From: DAOMFB01 sp963801475
GTDB taxonomy: Bacteria; Acidobacteriota; Thermoanaerobaculia; UBA5066
Length of the DNA: 64,000 nt
Assembly: GCA_963801475.1 (NCBI GenBank)
Contig: CAWDEX010000001.1
Location: forward strand, 1,054,001-1,118,000
Reading direction: 5' to 3'
Part shown: in pieces, positions 27,468 through 36,117 of the stretch
Position numbering within the stretch: position 1 is the first letter of the stretch
How the letters are laid out: every line of letters starts with the position of its first letter
The notes under the pieces: generated by a model
What the model saw: the letters and a program-made list of their open reading frames with translations, nothing else
Database searches by the model: none
Told to the model about the DNA's origin: nothing
Made by a program: the position numbers and the translations under genes

Positions 27468-27473
27468 ATTTTA
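27468..27473 (-). promoter_or_regulatory. -10 box (TAAAAT) of the ABC exporter operon
   Basis: TAAAAT read on the minus strand lies eight bases before the TTG start. It stands out as the only AT-rich stretch of the 129-base divergent gap. Confidence 0.5.
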
Positions 27474-27588
27474 CGGAGGCCCGTACGGCCCGGATTTCGC
27501 GTCGGCGACGCTCGCGACGCGCCGGGCCGGGTCGTCGTCACCACTTGCCGTCGGGCGAGCCGGCCCTCATGCTGTGCAGGAGGTCAAC

Positions 27589-28746
27589 GTGTCTCGAAAG
27601 GCGCGCCCGCTCGTCGTCGTCGCGGGGGTCGCGGCCGCGGCGGTCCTCCTTCGTCTGACCGTCTTCCGGCCGGCGCCCGTCCCCGTGACGGTCCACCGGG
27701 TCGAGAGGGGACGCGTCGAGGAGACGGTCGTCAACAGTCGGGCCGGAACGGTCAAGGCCGGGCGCCGCGCGACGCTGAGCGCGGAGCTGGGAGGCCGGGT
27801 CGCGTCGCTCCCGGCGAAGAAGGGAAAGGCCGTCCGCTCGGGCGAGGTCCTCCTCCGGATCGCGGACGCAGACTACCGGGCGCAGCTCGCCGTCCAGGAG
27901 AGCATGGTCGTGTCGGCCAGGGCGGCGGAGCGCGAGGCGTGCCAGGCGGCGGAGCAGGCCGCCCGCGATCTGGCGCGGAACGAGCGCCTCGCGCGCGACC
28001 AGATCGTCTCGGAGGACATCCTCGACCGGCTGCGGACGGCCAGGGACACGTCCGCCGCGGGGTGCGACGCGGCGCGGGCGCGCGGCGTGCAGGCCGCCGC
28101 CGCCGTTGACCTGGCCCGCGTGACGCTCGAGAAAGCCGTTCTTCGGGCCCCTTTCGACGGCGTGATCGCCGACGTGACGACCGAAGTGGGGGAGTGGATC
28201 ACTCCGTCGCCGCCGGGCCTTCCGATTCCGCCGGTCCTCGAGATTCTCGACACCTCCTCGATCTACGTCAGCGCCCCGCTCGACGAAGCGGACGTGGGAA
28301 AGGTGGCGTCGGGGCTGCCGGCGCGGATCACGCTCGACGCCTATCCCGGGCGGAGCTTCGCGAGCCGCGTGACGCGCGTTGCGCCCTTCGTTCTCGACGT
28401 CAAGGAGCAGAACCGGACGTTCGACGTCGAGGCGTCGTTCGAAGACGCCGCGTTCGCCGGGACGCTGAAGCCCGGCCTGTCGGCCGACGTCACCGTCGTC
28501 CTCCGGACGAAGGAGGGGGTGCTGCGGATCCCGGGGTACGCCCTCCTCGAGGGAGATCACGTGCTTCTCCTCCGGGACGGACGGCTCGTGAGGGTTCCGG
28601 TGAAGACGGGCCTCAGGAACTGGGACTTCGTCGAGGTGGCCGGCGGCCTCGCGGAGGGGGACCTCGTGGTCGTCTCCCTCGACCGGGCCGAGGTGAGGGA
28701 GGGAGCCCGGGCCGCGATCGCGAAAACGCCGGGCCCGGCGAAGTGA
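27589..28746 (+). CDS. Efflux periplasmic adaptor (HlyD/RND-MFP family)
   Basis: 385 residues from GTG 27589, with CAGGAGG five bases upstream. It has an N-terminal membrane anchor (PLVVVAGVAAAAVLLRLTVF), then the lipoyl-like half GGRVASLPAKKGKAVRSGEVLLRI, and a helical hairpin (residues ~110-180). The second half LRAPFDGVIADVTTEVGEWITP and a beta-barrel domain ending in GLSADVTVVLRT complete it. It links the inner membrane MacB-like pair to an outer membrane channel, as MacA does. The stop overlaps the start of the ATPase gene. Confidence 0.9.
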   Translation: MSRKARPLVVVAGVAAAAVLLRLTVFRPAPVPVTVHRVERGRVEETVVNSRAGTVKAGRRATLSAELGGRVASLPAKKGKAVRSGEVLLRIADADYRAQLAVQESMVVSARAAEREACQAAEQAARDLARNERLARDQIVSEDILDRLRTARDTSAAGCDAARARGVQAAAAVDLARVTLEKAVLRAPFDGVIADVTTEVGEWITPSPPGLPIPPVLEILDTSSIYVSAPLDEADVGKVASGLPARITLDAYPGRSFASRVTRVAPFVLDVKEQNRTFDVEASFEDAAFAGTLKPGLSADVTVVLRTKEGVLRIPGYALLEGDHVLLLRDGRLVRVPVKTGLRNWDFVEVAGGLAEGDLVVVSLDRAEVREGARAAIAKTPGPAK

Positions 28747-29417
28747 TCGAGCTCGAGAAGCTCTCGCGGACCTACACCGTCGGCGACCGCCCCGTCCACG
28801 CCCTCCGCGACGTGACGCTGACGTTTCCGAACGGCGACTACGTCTCCGTCATGGGGCCCTCCGGCTCGGGGAAGTCGACGCTTCTCAACGTGCTCGGCTG
28901 CCTCGACCGGCCCGACGGCGGCTCCTATCGGCTCGACGGACAGGAGGTGGCGCGCCTCTCCGAGACGGAACGGACGCTCCTCCGCCGGCACCGGATCGGC
29001 TTCGTCTTCCAGACGTTTCACCTCGTGCCGCGCCTCACGGCGCTCGGAAACGTGGAGCTGCCGATGGTCTTCGCCGGCGTCCCGCGGAGCGAGCGGGAGG
29101 CGCGGGCGAGGAAGGCGCTCGGCGCCGTCGGCCTCACGCCGCGCGCCGAGCACCGGCCGGAGCAGCTTTCGGGCGGGGAGCGCCAGCGGGCGGCGCTCGC
29201 CCGGGCCGTCGTCATGGGGCCGTCGATCCTCCTCGCCGACGAGCCGACGGGAAATCTCGACACCGCCTCGGGTGGCGAGATCGTCCGCCTGCTCGAGTCG
29301 ATGAACGCCGCCGGCCTGACGCTCGTCGTCGTGACGCACGACCCGGCCATCGGGGGCCGCGCCCGGCACCGCGTCCGCCTCGTGGACGGCGCCGTGGCGG
29401 AGGAGGCAGGTCCGTGA
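28743..29417 (+). CDS. MacB/LolD-type ABC transporter ATPase
   Basis: 224 residues; GTG 28743 overlaps the adaptor stop (GTGA). The motifs are Walker A GPSGSGKST, Q-loop GFVFQTFHLVPRLTALGN, signature LSGGERQ, Walker B ILLADEPTGNLD and H-loop VVVTHD. The GNLD tail is typical of the LolD/FtsE/MacB clade. It powers the two permeases downstream by mechanotransmission rather than pore transport. Confidence 0.93.
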   Translation: MIELEKLSRTYTVGDRPVHALRDVTLTFPNGDYVSVMGPSGSGKSTLLNVLGCLDRPDGGSYRLDGQEVARLSETERTLLRRHRIGFVFQTFHLVPRLTALGNVELPMVFAGVPRSEREARARKALGAVGLTPRAEHRPEQLSGGERQRAALARAVVMGPSILLADEPTGNLDTASGGEIVRLLESMNAAGLTLVVVTHDPAIGGRARHRVRLVDGAVAEEAGP

Positions 29418-30619
29418 AGAGCGGGGATCTCGTCCGCTTCGCTCTCGGTGGACTCCGCGGCCACCCCCTCCGGGCGGGGCTCTCGCTCCTCGGTGTCGCC
29501 ATCGGCGTGGCGTCGGTCATCGTCCTGACCAGCCTCGGGCAGGGCGCCCGCGACTTCGTGACGGGGGAGTTCGCGAGCCTCGGGACGAACCTGCTCATCG
29601 TCCTTCCGGGCAAGACGACGACGACGGGGATGATTCCGGCGATCGGCGGGACGACGCACGATCTGACGCTCGCGGACGCCGAGGCGATCCGCCGCGGCGT
29701 CCGGGCGGTCCGGTACGTGGCCCCGATCGGCGTCGGCACGGCGCCGGTCCGGTTCGGGAGCCGGAGCCGCGACGCGACGGTCTTCGGAACGACGTGGGAG
29801 ATGGAGCCCGTCCGCCGCTTCCGGGTCGCCTTCGGGCGGTACCTGCCGTCGGGCGAGGCCGAGCGCGGCCAGAGTGTCTGCGTCCTCGGGGCGAAGATCC
29901 GGACGGAGCTGTTCGGCGCGGCGAACCCCGTGGGCGAGGTGCTCCGGATCGGCGAGGAGCGCTACCGGGTCGTCGGCGTCATGGCGCCCCGGGGGCAGGG
30001 GCTCGGCTTCAACTTCGACGAGGTCGTGCACATCCCGATCGCGCGGAACATGAAGATGTTCAACCGCCGGTCCATCTTCCGGATGCTCGTGGAGGTCTCC
30101 TCGCACGACGAGATGGAGGCCGCGAGGGAGGCGATCGTCCGCGTCGTGAAGGAGCGCCATGAAGGGGAGGAGGACATCACCGTCCTGACGCAGGACGCGC
30201 TTCTCTCCGCGTTCGGGAAGATCCTGGGCGTGCTGACGGCGGCGCTCGCGGGGATCGCGGCCGTCTCCCTGTCGGTCGCCGGAATCCTCATCATGAACGT
30301 CATGCTCGTCTCGGTGTCGGAGCGGACGCGGGAGATCGGGCTCCTGAAGGCCGTCGGCGCCGGCTCGGGGCAGGTCCTGACGGTCTTCCTCGCCGAAGCG
30401 GCCCTCCTCTCGACGGCCGGGGGCGTGGCGGGGCTCGCCGCCGGCATCGGCGCAGCCCGCCTGGTCTCGGTCGCGTATCCCGGCTTCACCGCGTCCGCTC
30501 CCCCCTGGGCCGTGGCGGCGGCTCTCGCGGTGTCGGCAGGGGTCGGCGTCGCCTTCGGGGCTCTCCCCGCGAGCCGCGCGGCGCGTCTCGACCCCGTGGC
30601 GGCGCTCGCGAGGCGGTGA
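29414..30619 (+). CDS. MacB-like ABC permease, first copy
   Basis: 401 residues; GTG 29414 overlaps the ATPase stop. One membrane segment near the N-terminus (LSLLGVAIGVASVIVLTSLGQG), a large periplasmic MacB_PCD domain, then three membrane segments with the FtsX signature SERTREIGLLKAVGAGSGQVLTVF. It is a paralogue of the following gene, so the transporter is probably a heterodimer of permeases served by one ATPase dimer. Confidence 0.92.
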   Translation: MKSGDLVRFALGGLRGHPLRAGLSLLGVAIGVASVIVLTSLGQGARDFVTGEFASLGTNLLIVLPGKTTTTGMIPAIGGTTHDLTLADAEAIRRGVRAVRYVAPIGVGTAPVRFGSRSRDATVFGTTWEMEPVRRFRVAFGRYLPSGEAERGQSVCVLGAKIRTELFGAANPVGEVLRIGEERYRVVGVMAPRGQGLGFNFDEVVHIPIARNMKMFNRRSIFRMLVEVSSHDEMEAAREAIVRVVKERHEGEEDITVLTQDALLSAFGKILGVLTAALAGIAAVSLSVAGILIMNVMLVSVSERTREIGLLKAVGAGSGQVLTVFLAEAALLSTAGGVAGLAAGIGAARLVSVAYPGFTASAPPWAVAAALAVSAGVGVAFGALPASRAARLDPVAALARR

Positions 30620-31821
30620 TGACGTTCCGCGATCTCCTCCGTCTCGCCCTCGCCGCCGTGGCGGCTCACCGGCTCCGCTCCGCCCTGACGACGCTCGGCA
30701 TCGTGGTCGGCATCGCCTCGGTCATCCTTCTCACGTCGCTCGGCGAGGGGACGCGGAGCTACGTCCTCTCCGAGGTCTCGCAGTTCGGGACCCATCTCCT
30801 GTCCGTCACTCCCGGCCGCGTGAAGACCCAGGGGCTTCCCGGCGCCGCCGGCGGCACGACGCACCTCCTGACCGTGGAGGACGCCGAGGCGATGCTCCGG
30901 GCGCCCGGCGTCGTGAAGACCGTGCCGGTCTCGTTCGGAAGCGCGCGCGTGGTGGCGGGGGAGCGGGCCCGGAGCGTCTTCATCTATGGCGTGACCGCGG
31001 ACGCGACCGAGGTCTGGCGGTACCGCGTGGCGCAGGGGCGGTTCCTTCCGCCGGGGGACCCGAACCGCGCCATCCCGCTCGCGGTCCTCGGTCCGAAGCT
31101 GAAGCGGGAGCTCTTCGGAGAGGCGAACGCGCTCGGCGCGCGGATCCGGATCGGCGGCTTCCGGTTCCTCGTCGTCGGCGTCCTGGAGCCGAAAGGGCAG
31201 TTCCTCGGCTTCGACATCGATGACGCCGCCTACATCCCCGTCGCTTCGGCGAAGCGGCTCTTCGGCCGCGAGGACCTCCTCGAGATCGACGCCCTCTTCT
31301 CACCGGGCCTCCCGGCCGGGCGGATCGTGGAGGGCGTCCGTCAGGTTCTTCTCGCGCGGCACCGCGGCGAGGAGGACTTCACGATCACGACGCAGAATGA
31401 GATGCTCGGTGTTCTCGACCGCGTCCTCTCGATCGTCAGCTTTGCGGTCGGCGGGATCGGCGCGATCTCGCTCCTCGTGGGGGCGATCGGCATCCTTACG
31501 ATGATGTGGATCTCGGTGGGGGAGCGTACGGCCGAGATCGGCCTCGCACGGGCCGTCGGCGCCAGCCGCGGGCAGCTGCTCGCCCTCTTCCTTCTCGAGG
31601 CGACGATTCTCTCGCTGGCGGGGGGCATCGTCGGGCTTGCGGCGGGCATCGGGATCGGACAGCTGGCCGCGGCGCTCGTCCCGGGCCTCCCGTTCCGGAC
31701 GCCGCCCCTCTTCGTCGTCCTCGCCCTCGCCGTCAGCCTCGCCGTCGGCCTTCTCTCGGGCGTCCTCCCGGCGCGGCGTGCGGCCTCGCTCGATCCGATC
31801 GAGGCGCTCCGGGCCGAGTAG
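30616..31821 (+). CDS. MacB-like ABC permease, second copy
   Basis: 401 residues from GTG 30616, overlapping the previous stop; ATG 30619 in the same frame is equally possible. It has the same layout as the first permease: LTTLGIVVGIASVILLTSLGEG, periplasmic domain, then GERTAEIGLARAVGASRGQLLALF and two more membrane segments. Equal length and clear similarity point to tandem duplication. It is the last gene of the adaptor-ATPase-permease operon; an outer membrane factor is not nearby. Confidence 0.92.
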   Translation: MMTFRDLLRLALAAVAAHRLRSALTTLGIVVGIASVILLTSLGEGTRSYVLSEVSQFGTHLLSVTPGRVKTQGLPGAAGGTTHLLTVEDAEAMLRAPGVVKTVPVSFGSARVVAGERARSVFIYGVTADATEVWRYRVAQGRFLPPGDPNRAIPLAVLGPKLKRELFGEANALGARIRIGGFRFLVVGVLEPKGQFLGFDIDDAAYIPVASAKRLFGREDLLEIDALFSPGLPAGRIVEGVRQVLLARHRGEEDFTITTQNEMLGVLDRVLSIVSFAVGGIGAISLLVGAIGILTMMWISVGERTAEIGLARAVGASRGQLLALFLLEATILSLAGGIVGLAAGIGIGQLAAALVPGLPFRTPPLFVVLALAVSLAVGLLSGVLPARRAASLDPIEALRAE

Positions 31822-31935
31822 GCCGTTCGGAGCTGGTCCGGCGGGCTGATTGAGGCGCATCATGTACGGCGGGGGCCCCGCGGGGCCAAAACAACATGGG
31901 AAAGGCAGGCGCCCCGGCGCCTGGAAGTGAGCGCC

Positions 31936-32493
31936 ATGACAGCGCCGGCTCTCGTCGTTCTCGTCCTTGTCGCGGCGGCCGTCGTCCTTCTCGGCTGGTG
32001 GCTCGTGCCGGCCTGGCGACGGTGGCGGGGTCAGCGCGTCATCACCTGTCCGGAGACGAACCAGCCCCAGACGGTCGAGGTGGATGCCGGCCACGCCGCG
32101 CTGACCGCCCTCGGCGCTTCGCCCGAGCTCCGCCTGACGTCGTGTACGCGCTGGCCCGAGCGCCAGGACTGCGGGCAGGAATGCCTCGGCCAGATCGAGA
32201 GCGCTCCCGACGCCTGCCTCGTGAAGTCGCTCGTCGTGGACTGGTACGAGGGGAAGAGTTGCGCCTTCTGCGGCAAGCCGATCCAGGCGTCCGGCTGGGC
32301 CGACCACGCCCCCGCTCTCATCCGTCCCGACGGCGCGACGCTGCTCTGGAGGGACCTCAAGCCCGAGCAGCTCCCTGAGGTCTTCAAGACGCATCGGGCG
32401 GCCTGCTGGAACTGTCACGTGGTCGAAAGCGTCGTCCGGAAGCGCCCGGACGTCGTCACGGTCCGGCCCGGGCGGGACCAGCTCTACCACTGA
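31936..32493 (+). CDS. Membrane-anchored cysteine-rich protein of unknown function
   Basis: 185 residues from ATG 31936, with GGAAG eight bases upstream (GTG 31927 is possible). One N-terminal membrane helix (VVLVLVAAAVVLLGWWLVPAW) is followed by a soluble domain with about ten cysteines: ITCPETNQ, SCTRWPERQDCGQEC, SCAFCGKPI and ACWNCHVVE. The CxxCGK and CWNCH pairs suggest zinc, iron-sulfur or heme binding (CWNCH is close to CxxCH). I do not recognise a named family. Two GC hairpins lie in the gap before it (31874-31887 and 31906-31923). Confidence 0.7.
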   Translation: MTAPALVVLVLVAAAVVLLGWWLVPAWRRWRGQRVITCPETNQPQTVEVDAGHAALTALGASPELRLTSCTRWPERQDCGQECLGQIESAPDACLVKSLVVDWYEGKSCAFCGKPIQASGWADHAPALIRPDGATLLWRDLKPEQLPEVFKTHRAACWNCHVVESVVRKRPDVVTVRPGRDQLYH

Positions 32494-32498
32494 CGCCG

Positions 32499-33053
32499 GT
32501 GAGGCGCAGCCTGGCGCTCCTCGTCGCGGCGGCTCTCGGCGCGGGAGGGTGCTCGTCGGGGAGCCCGGCCGAGAAGCAGGCGTTCTTCGCGGCGGGGCGC
32601 GAGGTGAAGCTGAAGCAGCAGCCCCCGACGAACGAAGAGCTCCGGAAGGACGTGGACCTCTTTCTCGAGAACGACCTTCTCCTGACCTTCGACAAGGCGA
32701 AGATGAAGGAGCGCGGACAGCTCTCGACGCTCCGGATCGTCTTCGTCGGGGGGATGGCCGCGGTCGTGGTCGGCGCCACGTCGGGAAGCCTGAAGGACAA
32801 CGGCGGCGCGCAGGCGGCGATCATCGGCACCGGGGCGGCGGCGATGGTCTGGTCGGCGTATCGCTATTTCGGCCCTGTGAAGGATCTCCACGAGTGCCAG
32901 GAGTTCCTGACGCTCAAGGGAGCCCAGCTGCGCCAGTGGGAAGCCCGCTCCGTCGGCGACTCGCCGGGGCCCGTCTCCCTGGAAACGTGGCGCGAGTACG
33001 TGGACCGGGTCACGGAGATCCGGCTCCACCCGACCTGCCTGGTCGTCCGCTGA
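32499..33053 (+). CDS. Putative lipoprotein
   Basis: 184 residues from GTG 32499, five bases after the previous stop. The N-terminus MRRSLALLVAAALGAGGC is a lipoprotein signal with the cysteine at residue 18. A helical charged part follows (EELRKDVDLFLENDLLLTFDKAKMKERG), then a Gly/Ala-rich hydrophobic hairpin (VFVGGMAAVVVGATSG; AAIIGTGAAAMVWSAY), then a helical C-terminus. The function is unknown. It is probably co-transcribed with the cysteine-rich gene before it. Confidence 0.7.
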   Translation: MRRSLALLVAAALGAGGCSSGSPAEKQAFFAAGREVKLKQQPPTNEELRKDVDLFLENDLLLTFDKAKMKERGQLSTLRIVFVGGMAAVVVGATSGSLKDNGGAQAAIIGTGAAAMVWSAYRYFGPVKDLHECQEFLTLKGAQLRQWEARSVGDSPGPVSLETWREYVDRVTEIRLHPTCLVVR

Positions 33054-33065
33054 GGAGAGCGTTCG

Positions 33066-34112
33066 CTACCGCATCGACTCCATGATGGCCTGGAGCGCCT
33101 CCTTCGAGGGGCGGAGACGCTCCATTGAAAGGGAGTGGAGCGGCTCGTCGACGAGGTCGAGAAGGTCGGGCAGCGACGGCATCGCGGGCTCCACGTAGAG
33201 GATGCCGGTGAGGATCTCGCCCGTGTCGTGGCTCGAGTGGATCGCGGCGAGAGCCTTGTCCCGGTCCGTCGGGTCGTAATCGCGTCCGACGCCCCGGAAG
33301 CGGAGCGTCGACCCGTCGGGGAACCTCACGTCCTTCGACGCGCCGGCGGGGATCTCGGCGAGCGTCTCCTCGAAGAAGGGGACGAAGCCGATCTCGTGGA
33401 CCGGTGTCTCGTGCTCCTTCGACCACTTGTAGCTCTTGGTCGAGCCCTCGTGGTCGTTGAACGTGACGCAGGGCGAGATGACGTCGATGACGCACGTGCC
33501 GCGGTGGGCGAGGGCCGCCTCGAGGATCGTCTGGAGCTGCTTCATGTCGCCCGAGAAGGAGCGGGCCACGAAGGAGCCGCCCAGCTCGATGGCCAGCGAG
33601 CAGCAGTCGATCGGGGCGAAGTCGTTCACGGCCCCGTTCTTCTGCTTGGCGCCGACGTCGGCGGTCGCCGAGAACTGCCCTTTCGTGAGGCCGTAGACAC
33701 CGTTGTCCTCGATGACGTAGAGAAGCGGCACGTTCCGGCGGACGAGGTGGACGAACTGTCCGATGCCGATGGAAGCCGTGTCGCCGTCGCCCGAGACGCC
33801 TATCCCGACGAGCCGGGAGTTCGCCACGAGCGCTCCGGTCGCCAGCGAGGGCATCCGGCCGTGGACCCCGTTGAACCCCCAGGCGCGGTTCAGGAAGTAG
33901 GCGGGCGTCTTCGAGGAGCAGCCGATCCCCGAGAACTTCGCGACGCGGTGGGGCTCGACTCCCATCTCCCAGAAGGCGTTCACGATCTGCTTCGTGATGA
34001 CGTCGTGCCCGCATCCGAGGCAGAGGGTGGATTTGCCCCCGTCGTAGTCGGCCTTCGGAAGGTTCAGGCGGTTCGTCTTCGGCACCGGGGCGGCCGGAAT
34101 CGTCGGGCTCAT
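33066..34112 (-). CDS. korB: 2-oxoacid:ferredoxin oxidoreductase, beta subunit
   Basis: 348 residues; ATG 34112 overlaps the stop of the alpha gene (ATGA). Motifs are CLGCGHDVI (one of the iron-sulfur cysteines), GIGCSSKTPAYF, the thiamine-diphosphate motif GDGDTASIGIGQFVHLVRRN, and NGVYGLTKGQFSAT. It decarboxylates 2-oxoglutarate or another 2-oxoacid to the CoA thioester with reduction of ferredoxin. The length and motifs fit the two-subunit KorAB type. Substrate choice cannot be told from the sequence. Confidence 0.93.
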   Translation of the reverse strand: MSPTIPAAPVPKTNRLNLPKADYDGGKSTLCLGCGHDVITKQIVNAFWEMGVEPHRVAKFSGIGCSSKTPAYFLNRAWGFNGVHGRMPSLATGALVANSRLVGIGVSGDGDTASIGIGQFVHLVRRNVPLLYVIEDNGVYGLTKGQFSATADVGAKQKNGAVNDFAPIDCCSLAIELGGSFVARSFSGDMKQLQTILEAALAHRGTCVIDVISPCVTFNDHEGSTKSYKWSKEHETPVHEIGFVPFFEETLAEIPAGASKDVRFPDGSTLRFRGVGRDYDPTDRDKALAAIHSSHDTGEILTGILYVEPAMPSLPDLLDLVDEPLHSLSMERLRPSKEALQAIMESMR

Positions 34113-35974
34113 GACCGGCTCCGTTCCCGCGCCGCGCGGTCGGCGAGGACGCCGTCGACGACGGTCGTGGCGTCGAGCGGCAGCCCGTCGTACTGGAGGA
34201 CGGAGACGAAACGGCTCGCGAGGTCCGGGAACTCGTCCCGGAGGATCGCCCGGAGCTGGCCGTCCCGGTTCTGTTCGACGACGTAGATCCGTTCGTGCCG
34301 GACGAGCCACTCGCGGACCTCGGAGCCCGGCGGCAGGGCGCGGAGGCGAAGGTAGTCGAGCTTCACCCCCGCCTCGCGCGCGAGCCGGTCGCGCGCCTCC
34401 GCCGTCCCGTGGTGGGAGGTGCCGAAAGCGACGAGGCCGTCGGCGACACCGGAACGGTCGTCGATCTCCGGCTTCGGTACCATCCTCCGGGCCGTCTCGA
34501 ACTTCCGGGCCAGCCGGTCGACGTTCGCGACGTAGTCGTGCGGCTTCTCGGAATACTGCGCCATCGCGTCGTGCCCCGAGCCGCGCGCGAGATAGGCCCC
34601 GTACGGGTTCGGCGTCCCCGGGAGCGTCCGGTACGGAATGCCGTCGCCGTCGACGTCCCGGTAACGGCCCCAGTCCTTCGCCAGGGACCCGAGGGAGGCC
34701 TCGTCCAGGACCTTCCCCCTCTTCCGTTCGCGGGTCGGGTACGGAAAGGGGTCCGACATCCAGTTGTTCATCCCGAGGTCGAGGTCCGAGAGGACGAAGA
34801 CGGGCGTCTGGAGCTCCTCGGCGAGGTCGAAGGCGTCCATCGCCATCTCGAAGCACTCCTCCGGGGTCGCGGGGAAGAGGACCGGGTGTTTCGTGTCGCC
34901 GTGCGAGTTGTAGTAGGCGAGGAGGAGGTCGGCCTGCATGGTCCGGGTCGGGAGGCCGGTCGACGGGCCGACGCGCTGGACGTCCCAGACGACGGCCGGC
35001 ACCTCGACGTAATAGCCGAGGCCGAGAAACTCGGACATGAGGGAGATGCCCGGGCCCGAGGTCGCCGTGAAGGCCCTCGCGCCGGCCCACCCGGCCCCGA
35101 GGACCATGCCGATCGACGCAATCTCGTCCTCGGCCTGGATGACGGCGACCATCTTCTTCCCGGTCGCCGGGTCGACACGGAGCGCTGCGGCGAAGTCGAT
35201 GAAGGCCTCGCAGAGCGAGGACGAAGGGGTGATGGGATACCAGCAGCAGACCGTCGCCCCGCCGAAGAGAGAGCCGAGCGCGGCCGCGGCGTTTCCCTCG
35301 ACGATGATCTTGCCGCGCGTCGCGTCCATCCGCTCGACGCGGTAGGGGATCTTCTCGGGGAAGCTCGCGGCGGCGTAGTCGACGCCGAGCCGCATCGCGG
35401 AGAGGTTCAGGTCGATCGCCTTCTGCTTGCCCTTCAGCTGCTTCCGGATCGCCGCCTCGATCTCGGCCGGTTCGATCCCCATGAGGTCGGCCAAGACGCC
35501 GACGTAGATCATGTTGACGATCAGCTTCCGGAGCTTCGCCTGGTCCGAGCCGGCCGTCACCTTCACGACGAGCTCGGAGAAGGGGACGGGGTAGAACCGG
35601 AGGTCGCTCCGTTTCGTCTCGACGCCCAGCTTCTTCTCGCAGACGACGTGAGCGCCCGGGCGCGCCGCGCGGACGTCCTCGTCGGCCGTCTCGGGGTTCA
35701 TCAGCACGAGGACGTCCAGCTCGCGCTTGCGCGCGATGTAGCCGTCCCGGTTCGCGCGGATCGTGAACCACGTCGGCAGGCCCTGGATGTTCGACGGAAA
35801 GAGGTTCTTCCCGGAGACGGGGACGCCCATCCGGAAGATGGAACGCATCAGGACGTTGTTGGCGGTCTGCGAGCCGGATCCGTTCGCCGTGGCCACCTGG
35901 AGGGAGAAATCGTTCACGACGATCCCGCCGCCGACGCCGGCCACCGGGGTCGCCTGGGTCAGGACGCTCGACAT
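34109..35974 (-). CDS. korA: 2-oxoacid:ferredoxin oxidoreductase, fused gamma-alpha subunit
   Basis: 621 residues from ATG 35974, with AGGAAGAGG upstream. Residues ~15-200 are the gamma domain (GSGSQTANNVLMRSIFRMG; later EIEAAIRKQL). From ~215 comes the alpha domain with GNAAAALGSLFGGATVCCWYPITPSSSL, QAEDEIASIGMVLGAGWAGARAFTATSGPGISLM and VQRVGPSTGLPTRTMQ. This is the standard gamma-alpha fusion of KorA-type enzymes. It forms an operon with the beta gene. A TACAAT box at 36045-36040 on this strand could be the promoter -10, about 70 bases before the start. Confidence 0.93.
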   Translation of the reverse strand: MSSVLTQATPVAGVGGGIVVNDFSLQVATANGSGSQTANNVLMRSIFRMGVPVSGKNLFPSNIQGLPTWFTIRANRDGYIARKRELDVLVLMNPETADEDVRAARPGAHVVCEKKLGVETKRSDLRFYPVPFSELVVKVTAGSDQAKLRKLIVNMIYVGVLADLMGIEPAEIEAAIRKQLKGKQKAIDLNLSAMRLGVDYAAASFPEKIPYRVERMDATRGKIIVEGNAAAALGSLFGGATVCCWYPITPSSSLCEAFIDFAAALRVDPATGKKMVAVIQAEDEIASIGMVLGAGWAGARAFTATSGPGISLMSEFLGLGYYVEVPAVVWDVQRVGPSTGLPTRTMQADLLLAYYNSHGDTKHPVLFPATPEECFEMAMDAFDLAEELQTPVFVLSDLDLGMNNWMSDPFPYPTRERKRGKVLDEASLGSLAKDWGRYRDVDGDGIPYRTLPGTPNPYGAYLARGSGHDAMAQYSEKPHDYVANVDRLARKFETARRMVPKPEIDDRSGVADGLVAFGTSHHGTAEARDRLAREAGVKLDYLRLRALPPGSEVREWLVRHERIYVVEQNRDGQLRAILRDEFPDLASRFVSVLQYDGLPLDATTVVDGVLADRAARERSRS

Positions 35975-36105
35975 GCCCGTCGTTCCTCTTCCTGTCGCGG
36001 GTGTGTGATGAGACTCTGTCTCGTCCGCGGCAATGCCGGATTGTACGGGACGCGCGGCGGACGCCGCCGTTTGTACGGACGGGCCACAAGCCCCGGGTCC
36101 CGCCC

Positions 36106-36111
36106 CATAAT
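36106..36111 (+). promoter_or_regulatory. -10 box (CATAAT), leaderless type
   Basis: CATAAT ends six bases before the GTG at 36118. No Shine-Dalgarno sequence is visible between them. Five of six bases match TATAAT. Confidence 0.55.
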
Positions 36112-36117
36112 CGAGCC

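Noticed and set aside
31874..31923. Two GC-rich inverted repeats as intrinsic terminators of the MacB operon
   Set aside because: Neither is followed by a T-run on the plus strand; the first is followed by AAAAC. They may still be structural.
36031..36080. A shared operator between korA and the metal receptor gene (CCGTTTGTACGG)
   Set aside because: The sequence is not a true palindrome and no second copy was seen.
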